From: Brachynemurus nebulosus
Lineage: Eukaryota; Arthropoda; Insecta; Neuroptera; Myrmeleontidae
DNA: 64,000 nt
Reading direction: 5' to 3'
NCBI GenBank assembly: GCA_035578155.1
Contig: JAPWDM010000011.1
Span: 20,994,375-21,058,374, forward strand
Part shown: piece by piece, positions 56,950-64,000 of the stretch
Position numbering within the stretch: the first letter of the stretch is position 1
Layout of the letters: every line of letters begins with the position of its first letter
The notes under the pieces: generated by a model
Told to the model about the DNA's origin: nothing
What the model saw: only the letters and a program-made list of their open reading frames with translations
Database searches by the model: none
Made by a program: the position numbers and the translations under genes

Positions 56950-58060
56950 TTCCGTTCGTCCTGCTAATAAATGATATCAAAAAATTGTATTCTTTTATCC
57001 GGGTAGAGGTATAATAGGTGCTGTAATTGATACTTTCGATTTTGTTTAATAAAAAATAATAATGGTATGGTGGAAGCGTCTAGAAGAAAATTCTCCGAAT
57101 CAAGCAAAACATGTTCGTATACTGGTATAGTATAAAACACAGAGTACAGAAGTAACACTGCTACCACTATATTACTGAAACTAGTGTAACCATACAAAGA
57201 TGGAAAATATCCCAATAATATGTTATATACCTATGTGCACTGGATTTCGTTTGTATTTGCGTGATCTGTCTTATGTGTGTGAGTGATCTGAGGTGTGTTG
57301 CGTGGTGTCGCATACGTAAATTTATATAATACTACATACGCATGTATGTGGCTTCGTGCGGTGGTGGTAATAATGACCATATAACAATCAAAACAATTGA
57401 TCTACGCTCATCCACTGCCACCGAACGAGTGAATTCTAAGTAGCCTAACGTGCTCAGAAGCGCACACTGTTGATTACAGAAAAGAGATAGTAGTGTTCCT
57501 TTTGGATATATTCTGTGGTATGAAATATTAATTTTCCCGGGGCCGCCACCACCATACGTTAGAAAATTTATATTTATATATTTAAAGAGTATATTTTCAG
57601 TGTTATGTAAAACCGATACAGTAGTTAGCCCCAATAGTACCAAATCAAACCCTAAGCGTGTTTGTAGAAAACTGTGGATAGCAGTGTGCCAACGAGTGGT
57701 TGATACCGCTTAAGGCATTTAGTTAGTCGCTGTCGGTCACTCAATGCACAGCGCATTATGTCGTATTGTTGGACCATTGTTAGCTTGGACCCCACCTTGC
57801 TCCGTCCGACAATACGTGTTTTGTAATTGTGTCTGTGACAACTAACACAGTTGCAAAGATCAAACCAACACCACTACACACAGTGTGTACCTACACCGCA
57901 TAGTGGTGGGAAATAGAGGGGATTTTTTGTCTACATTGGTATCACTAGTGCAGAGATAGCAACTTGGCTTCTGATTATTCTGTGTACCAAATTTATAATC
58001 AGCCGAGTAGCCGAGCCTGCTTGCTTAGGCATCGGTACTTCCGGACCAGTACTAGTGTAC
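56950..58060. other. GC-richer, repeat-poor island
   Basis: Unlike the surrounding sequence, this 1.1 kb has few homopolymers and no inverted-repeat element longer than about 15 bp, and is visibly less AT-rich. The two minus-strand ATG open frames inside (56964-57215, 57332-57643) show no recognisable domain. It could be a promoter with 5' untranslated exon, a non-coding RNA or old coding sequence. Confidence 0.4.
57762..57816. repeat. 13 bp stem-loop
   Basis: CGTATTGTTGGAC (57762-57774) pairs with GTCCGACAATACG (57804-57816) with one G-T pair, around a 29-base loop. It lies in the GC-richer island. Confidence 0.7.
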
Positions 58061-59125
58061 GTATACAGATAATAAGTATAATAAATTCGAAACTCATATA
58101 ATATAATTTCAATTAAAATTAAATATTGGGGAAATAAATTCACAGATGAATTCACAATGTTCCAATAATATTATTCGTTTAAGTGAACAATTTTAGTAGC
58201 AATAATAGTATCTCTATAGTAATTAATTACTTATAAAATTCAAGCATGTACCTACCATAAATATTTTAATTATTATCATGATCGTAGCAGTAAAATGCTA
58301 ATCTTTCTTCGTACCAATTATTTTTAAATTTATTACCAATAAAACAAAATTCTTGAAACTCCAGTAGAAATCAAATGGTCTTCTGATTTAATGTTGTGCA
58401 GCTAATGGCAAATGGGGAAGGATCGTTACGAATGGGCTAAAATTAACAGCTAAAGAAATGGTAGTAAATTAGAATTAACCATTCTTATTTGAAAATAATA
58501 AAGTGGTATGAAAAAGTAAAAATAACATTCAAGAAAATATACCAGTTTATATTTTGCAATCTATTCCTTCATTTTTAGCAATGTTTTCTTTAAAACTCTC
58601 TCGCTATGACTTTTAAAAAGAATTCATATTATAAATTTTTGTCATTAAATAGTTTGTAGATTAAACAAACTGTTCATTGAAAACTTGAGAAGTTTTGATA
58701 TTCGAATAGAAGTCGGACTAGTGGATTGTTTCGGATATTAAAAATTTATCGAATATTTTTTTTAATATATTTTTTTTTTATTTAAGTAATTTTTTACAAT
58801 ACATTATTGAAACTTAAAACTTCATTATTGTTATTATTTCATCACAGACTGATTAATAACTGTTTATTGTGTTAATAGCACGAAATTGCGTTAATTGTTA
58901 GAAATTTATTTATTTCTATTACTTGATTATAATTAATAATTATGTATATTGTAATTAACCTAGAGCTATAATAATAATATTGTTTAATAACCGTTTTGTT
59001 TTTCCTTTTGTTACAGGTTTGTAATACTTTCATAAAAAATTGTTACAAGAAATTTTCATTGAAATATTACCTTTGATTTATGTAAGTTATTTTAATTTTG
59101 CTTGTTTTTCATACTCTAATTTTTT
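58061..59125. other. AT-rich non-coding DNA
   Basis: A strong 3' splice-like tract (TTTTTCCTTTTGTTACAG, about 58999-59016) is followed by only about 19 open codons. No element seen. Confidence 0.4.
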
Positions 59126-59129
59126 TTAA

Positions 59130-59556
59130 CTCTTTGCACTCAAGCAAAAAAAAAAGTGAGTTGTAAATAGGCTCGTAAGACATGTAGTACATGACAACGA
59201 CCGACGTTCTTTTTTTGACGGATTCTTTTGACGTTCTAACCTTGTTTCCCCAAAGTTGAATACTAAATGAGCTAAATACGTCCTCAATGCTGTTTTTATT
59301 AGTTTTTAATTTTAAAAAGATAATTCAACGTGATTTTGTATTATTTTATTTACAATTTTTCTAATAAATGAATGTGTTTGCAGTTATTAAATAAAATATT
59401 CATGTAATGTGAAGTATGAGCAGTCATTACAGTTCAACATTCAGTGTGTCATGTGGTACATGTCTTATGATCCAACAGACAAAACACCTTTAAATATGGT
59501 AGAGTTAATGGACAAACCACCTTGTCATGCTGTACATGTCTTATAAGCGCAAAGAG
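59130..59556. mobile_element. piggyBac-type MITE with TTAA duplication, copy 2
   Basis: TTAA at 59126-59129 and 59557-59560. Ends are CTCTTTGCACTCAAGC and GCGCAAAGAG. By eye it differs from 10231-10656 at only a handful of bases plus one extra A in the poly-A run. No transposase. Confidence 0.93.
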
Positions 59557-59560
59557 TTAA

Positions 59561-60201
59561 TAATTTTCTTTTATCTTTACACTTTTAACAACATATTTAT
59601 TTATTATCTACTAACAACTAATATTAACAAATACAAGCCATTCTTAACATTTTTCTAAATATTAAATACAAGAAATAATCAAGAAAGGAATATTAATTTT
59701 AATACTTAAGTTTTCCATATCGAAATATTTTCATCATATGTGAAAAATGCAATCACAGTTATATGTGATCAACATAGAAATATAAAATTTTTCCCGTTTC
59801 ATATTGAATGCATTTTACAGGCTGATGCTTTAAGTTGATCAATGTACCCGAACACGCAAATAAGTAATAATTTCTGAACAATTAAAGTCAAATAGATATT
59901 GGTTTTGGACAAAAAAAAGATTTAATACATGTTTCGATAAAGAACCTTTTCCCAAATCCTACGGGATTTGGCCCCCATTTTGTACAATATTGTTTAACAT
60001 GCTAGTGAGTAAAGTATGATGTGTACATTAATAATATAAAGGTTTCTACCTCTTATTGTATGTGCAAGGGACCTTAAGATGAAACTTAAAATCATACTCT
60101 AATTTCAAATACAATGTAGGAGGAAGAGATTCAATTAAAGCACACTATTGTACATACATGTAAAAATGGTGTCCGTTCAGTTGGATGCTCTGTACACATT
60201 C
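59561..60201. other. AT-rich non-coding DNA
   Basis: No gene or element delimited. Confidence 0.4.
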
Positions 60202-60203
60202 TA

Positions 60204-60378
60204 AGGCTGCATGTATACGATCAGTAATACTGTCAGTATTTAGAAATACTGATATTATTATTGATCGTGTATTGATAATACTAAAGTATTCGTATATAGA
60301 ATTTATACTATAAAAATATTGATTCATTATTTTTGTCAGAAAATACTGACAGTATTACTGATCGTGTACAGGCCGCCT
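60204..60378. mobile_element. 175 bp MITE, AGGCTGCATGTATACG ends
   Basis: TA then AGGCTGCATGTATACGATCA at the left. The inverse of the right end reads AGGCGGCCTGTACACGATCA. Both are followed by GTAATACTGTCAGTATTT, giving about 38 bp inverted termini. The right TA has decayed. It is inserted just upstream of, or within, the possible coding fragment that follows. Confidence 0.85.
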
Positions 60379-60501
60379 TCGGTCATTTGGTGCCTAGGTT
60401 ATGCTAAACACCAAGAAAGACATCTCAAGCCACCAAGCGAAGAGATAGAAAATATTTTTGTAATGTTTGATAGCTCCGATGAAGAGTCAGTTTCTGACTA
60501 A
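60379..60501 (+). CDS. C-terminal coding-like fragment with acidic tail
   Basis: The open frame continues out of the MITE and reads VIWCLGYAKHQERHLKPPSE, then EIENIFVMFDSSDEESVSD and TAA. The polar composition and the acidic serine-rich end look like the C-terminus of a real protein rather than AT-rich noise. The upstream part is lost or separated by the MITE at 60204-60378. I do not recognise the family; a transposase tail or a retrocopy is possible. Confidence 0.35.
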   Translation, partial: SVIWCLGYAKHQERHLKPPSEEIENIFVMFDSSDEESVSD

Positions 60502-60586
60502 TTTTAACTGAATATATCTTATATCGCACACACGTTCATACATTAAAATATTTTTGTTGTTGTTTTACTGGGCTGGTACTACATAC

Positions 60587-61088
60587 CTAGTCTAGTGTTG
60601 TCGGATAATTAATCGATTAATCGGTTTGGTCGACTAATTTTGTTTAAATTTAGTCAGTTTTTAATCGACTATTTTACCCTCGACCAAATGACAAAATGAT
60701 TAATTTTTTTTAAATGACTAAAAACGACTAATTTAATTTTTTTCCTGTATTATTTGCCTATATAAAATTCGAAAAATCAAAAACTAAAAAATTATCCATT
60801 GGTATGATTTTTCATTTTTCATCTTGCTTTTTCTTTAAAAAAGAAAAATAATGATAAAATATTAATAATTAATAATCAAATTCAAAAGAAAACATTTTTT
60901 TTTTTTGAAAGAATTACATAGGTTTCCCCATTCATGAATTCGACTAAAAATTTAGTCCATTAATCGACTATTACGTGCTCGATATTTTCGACTAAAGACT
61001 AATTTTGTCTTGTTTGTCATGAGAATTTTGTCTAAAAACCAACTTTAGTCGATTAATCGACTAATTTCTCTTCAGCTAAACATCACTA
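60587..61088. mobile_element. hAT-type MITE with TCGACTAA words
   Basis: The octamer CTACATAC lies at 60579-60586 and 61089-61096. The element reads CTAGTCTAGTGTTGTCGGAT at the left and ends AAACATCACTA, so the expected TAGTG terminus is preceded by six extra bases that look like a short duplication. AATCGATTAATCG, AATCGACTA and complements recur near both ends. 502 bp, no transposase. Confidence 0.75.
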
Positions 61089-61096
61089 CTACATAC

Positions 61097-62635
61097 TGCA
61101 ATAAAAATTATTTATGTACACCATGGGCGTAGTTTGGGACAAGGTTCTTTTTCACGTTTTTCTCGTATATCAAGTATACAGTATAATTACTTTATGGTTT
61201 TATAACTTCTACGGGCAATGATGTAAATGTCACGTCCATACTGGTGTGGTCTTCAGCAGCATTTTCATTGTCCAAAACTAATTTAATGTACAAATAGAAT
61301 TCATGAATAGCACAACTGTAACTGACGAATGGTAGATTTAGCATGATTTTTTTACTGTTGTTGAAAATATAATATTAATTTAATGATTCGAAAATATTTA
61401 CTAATATTTCTAGAACACTCTGTATACGCATATTTCTCCCAAATGTGTGTCAAGCGCTGTGGAGTTGTTCATCGCATTTTTTATTGTTCTTGATAATAGT
61501 ACTAATATAATAATTGTTGATCTTATATGATTCTTCCTACAACATGCAGATGTTAGTTATTTTCTCTAACATTTTTCAAATAAAGTATACGAAACATAAT
61601 AAAGTGACTTTATTGTTATATCTCTACTTGATAAATGCTATTTATAACATTATGTTTTTGCATATTATTTTATAGTATTTGAGTGAAATACAATATTATT
61701 TATTCTAAAAAAAAATCTCATGAATTCATGATTAAATGAGCTAATTGCTCAATTATAATTCAAAAATAGTTTGTTTTCTCTTTAATTCGTTTCGTCACGC
61801 TTCGTGTGATTTATGTTTATTCGAAATTTGAAATTTAACAAACATAATCATCAAAGTCACATTATAATGATTATATTGCCCTCCTACAATTTATTATTAT
61901 TATAATTTTTTAAAATTGTCGAAGCACGAAAAAAAAACTTGAGGAAAATCGGTCGAAATGGAATGATGATTGAAAACTTCATTTTCTAAATACGTCAGTT
62001 GAGTGACTTAGAAAACTTTTGTAACTTTGTTATACAGTGACTTACAAATCCAGCTTCTTGTTAATGTACTAAAAAAATGGTTGTATTAAATGGTGAAATT
62101 TTAAAGGAGCCATGGAGTAATGATAGTTAGCGGGTAATGGAAGCGGTGCAAAAATACTCGCTTTTAATACTCGTATTCGCTAGCACGCAACTTAAACGTC
62201 TTTAGTACTTCTCGGTTAAGCTTCTCTCATGCGCATTTTCCGGAAGTTGCACGAATTCAGTTGTTAAGAGAGGTTTTGTTTTTTGTGCTCAGTGCTTATA
62301 ACAAAATAATTTCAAAAATGTCAAAGTAACAACTAAATTAAATTTTTTATTTTAATTAATTATCACTAATTATATAAAGCTAAGTTTGCCTATTTTTTGT
62401 TATGATTATTAGAATTGTGATAACAAATGAATATTGAAATATATTAACGTTCAATAATTATCGTAATTTGTAGTTTCTAAATTACAAAAGATGTAATTTA
62501 ATTACATTATTACGATTACTTTTGCTTAAGACATAAATATGCATAAAACTGCTATTATCTAAATTAAAGCAATTTCGATTGTTAAAAGAGGAAATTAAGG
62601 TCAAGTTGACAAATAAATTTTTTGTTATGTCAATA
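61097..62635. other. 1.5 kb AT-rich non-coding DNA
   Basis: No gene or element delimited. A moderately GC-richer patch at 62110-62275 has no convincing open frame. Confidence 0.4.
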
Positions 62636-63125
62636 TTGGGACTAACAGAGCCTGATTTAATCAGTTATAATCACTTTATGATAAGTAATTCGATATCGAT
62701 AATTTTCGATAACGAAAAGTAGGTTTTAATATTTGCAATACGTTTGGAATACCCATAACTTGCTTCGCTTAAGCCTTCAAAAATTTCGTTATTTTTTCGC
62801 TACGACGCACCGTTTACGAGATATTTACGATCAAAAGTTTATGTTTTCGAAAAGTAACGAAATGTAATTTTTTTAAAAATATGTTACTGCTTACCAACTC
62901 AATCGGACTAATTGGGCCTAAATTAACCAGTTATAACCAATTTTTGATAAGTAATTCGATATCGATAATTTTCGATAACGAAAAGTAGGTTTTAATAGTC
63001 GCAATACGTTTGGAATACCCATAACTTGCTTCGCTTAAGCCTTCAAAAATTTCGTTATTTTGTCACTACGACGCACCGTTTATGAAATATTTACGATCAA
63101 AATTTACGATTACGAAAAGTATCGT
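62636..63125. repeat. tandem duplication, period about 266 bp
   Basis: Two head-to-tail copies (from about 62640 and 62906) share GATAAGTAATTCGATATCGA, TAATTTTCGATAACGAAAAG, GCAATACGTTTGGAATACCC and CTACGACGCACCGTTTA. Divergence is modest. It may be two units of a satellite or an unequal-crossover product. Confidence 0.85.
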
Positions 63126-63239
63126 TTAAATACAAATAATAAAAAACATTTCGATTTTAGAATAGCGTAACTTCAGAAGCACTTATTATGACCACTACCT
63201 ACAACTAATGTGTTAATAATAATAATATGTACATGAAAA

Positions 63240-63695
63240 ATAGTTTGTTGACGGCCTGGCCGACCTTAGGATTTCTTCACAAATTTTATCCCTAATGTCG
63301 GCCACCCCTTTAATTTTTAAGTTTCAAACGATAAACGTTTTAAACAATTTCTAACTTCTCTGGAGGTGTATAATGTCATCAGTTTCATAAATTTAATCGT
63401 TACTGTTAAAAACTTTAAGAATAATTGCTTATTTCCCGCACTGACTAAACTTACAAATTATAGAACGGCCGATTCATTTTCAACACAAATTGCCATTTAT
63501 CAATCGATTAAGTGTAATAAAACACTAACTACTTGACAAAAAATATTCATTTTAGAAATCGTACATCTAGAATAGGTAAACCTTTTGTTTCCATGTGATT
63601 TCCAAGCATTTTTTATTTCTTAAGGCCTTATTTTAAAAAAAAAAGCAACAAGTGGCCGACCTTAGGGCACCGGCCGACATTAGGCAATCCCACCC
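63240..63695. mobile_element. right part of a TA-flanked GGG-start element (GGCCGACCTTAGG words)
   Basis: On the minus strand the end is GGGTGGGATTGCCTAATGTC, then GGCCGGTGCCCTAAGGTCGG, preceded by TA (63696-63697 on plus). GGCCGACCTTAGG and CTAATGTCGGCC recur at 63258-63270 and 63293-63305. I cannot find the inverted left end upstream, so this copy is truncated or its left end has decayed. Confidence 0.6.
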
Positions 63696-63697
63696 TA

Positions 63698-64000
63698 TAT
63701 TTACAAACACAGTTGTGAAAAGTGCCAAATTAATAAAATTATCATATATTTTATTTCAGATAACATCTCTATTTTTGTTCTATTCTAAAGAAAAAAACTT
63801 AATTTTAAACAATTAAAATAAAATAATGTTCGTACATTTGACTTGGTGACCTCTTGTTACATTTTCTCATCTCGTCGATAAAAAAGAACGAAAAATATTT
63901 TAGCAAAAAAAGAAACAAAACAAACATTAAATAATTATGAATAATTCTGAGAATATAACTGAAGTTCCTCACACCGTCGTACTATTCATACAAAAAATGA
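63698..64000. other. AT-rich non-coding DNA to window end
   Basis: No feature seen. Confidence 0.35.

Overview
This 64 kb window looks like AT-rich nuclear DNA of an arthropod, most likely an insect (the mariner, hAT, piggyBac-like, Helitron-like and pogo-like remnants and the many (TA)n tracts all fit). There are no bacterial operons or ribosome binding sites. I found no complete gene. The window is an intergenic or intronic stretch packed with dead and non-autonomous mobile elements. Most ATG-initiated open frames are under 100 codons and lie in microsatellites or inside elements.

Possible host coding sequence is limited to short, uncertain pieces. The best is a terminal-exon-like segment at 698-903 behind a good 3' splice site. 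Others are an exon-like segment at 2143-2337, a tiny terminal-exon-like piece at 17684-17752 and an acidic C-terminus at 60379-60501. A GC-richer, repeat-poor island at about 56950-58060 is the best place to look for a promoter or non-coding RNA. A decayed 18S rRNA piece lies at 26769-26942 on the minus strand.

Recognisable transposon proteins are all broken: a hAT C-terminal dimerisation region (8762-8959), an internally deleted mariner (18099-19041), a mariner N-terminus (50400-50744, minus), a CENP-B/pogo-type helix-turn-helix (36494-36640), and a frameshifted fragment of a repetitive arthropod gene family inside its own inverted-repeat element (2989-3988). Non-autonomous elements were delimited by inverted termini plus target duplications. 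hAT-type (8 bp): 8596, 15918, 31459, 32702, 46582, 60587. piggyBac-type (TTAA): 10231, 11674, 52928, 59130. Harbinger-like (TAA): 43901. Helitron-like: 975, 29411, 29737, 36108. TA-flanked MITEs: 2531, 6872, 10039, 13352, 14218, 15786, 22108, 28465, 30953, 34331, 42246, 44953, 48292, 60204, and a right end at 63695.

The elements are heavily nested. A piggyBac MITE sits in a TA MITE at 10039-10854, and a second copy of the host MITE at 44953 shows the empty TTAA site. A hAT sits in a TA MITE at 15786-16983. Two hATs sit side by side in a composite at 30953-33448. A TA MITE sits in a short duplicated insertion inside a Harbinger-like element whose long arms carry a tRNA-like pol III promoter module. 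A recurrent (TA)n-plus-GTGTCCGCACGATAAC family forms large hairpins at 19.8-21.6 kb and recurs at 4.5 and 55 kb. A fold-back at 51.8-52.9 kb repeats perfect heat-shock-element-like triplets.
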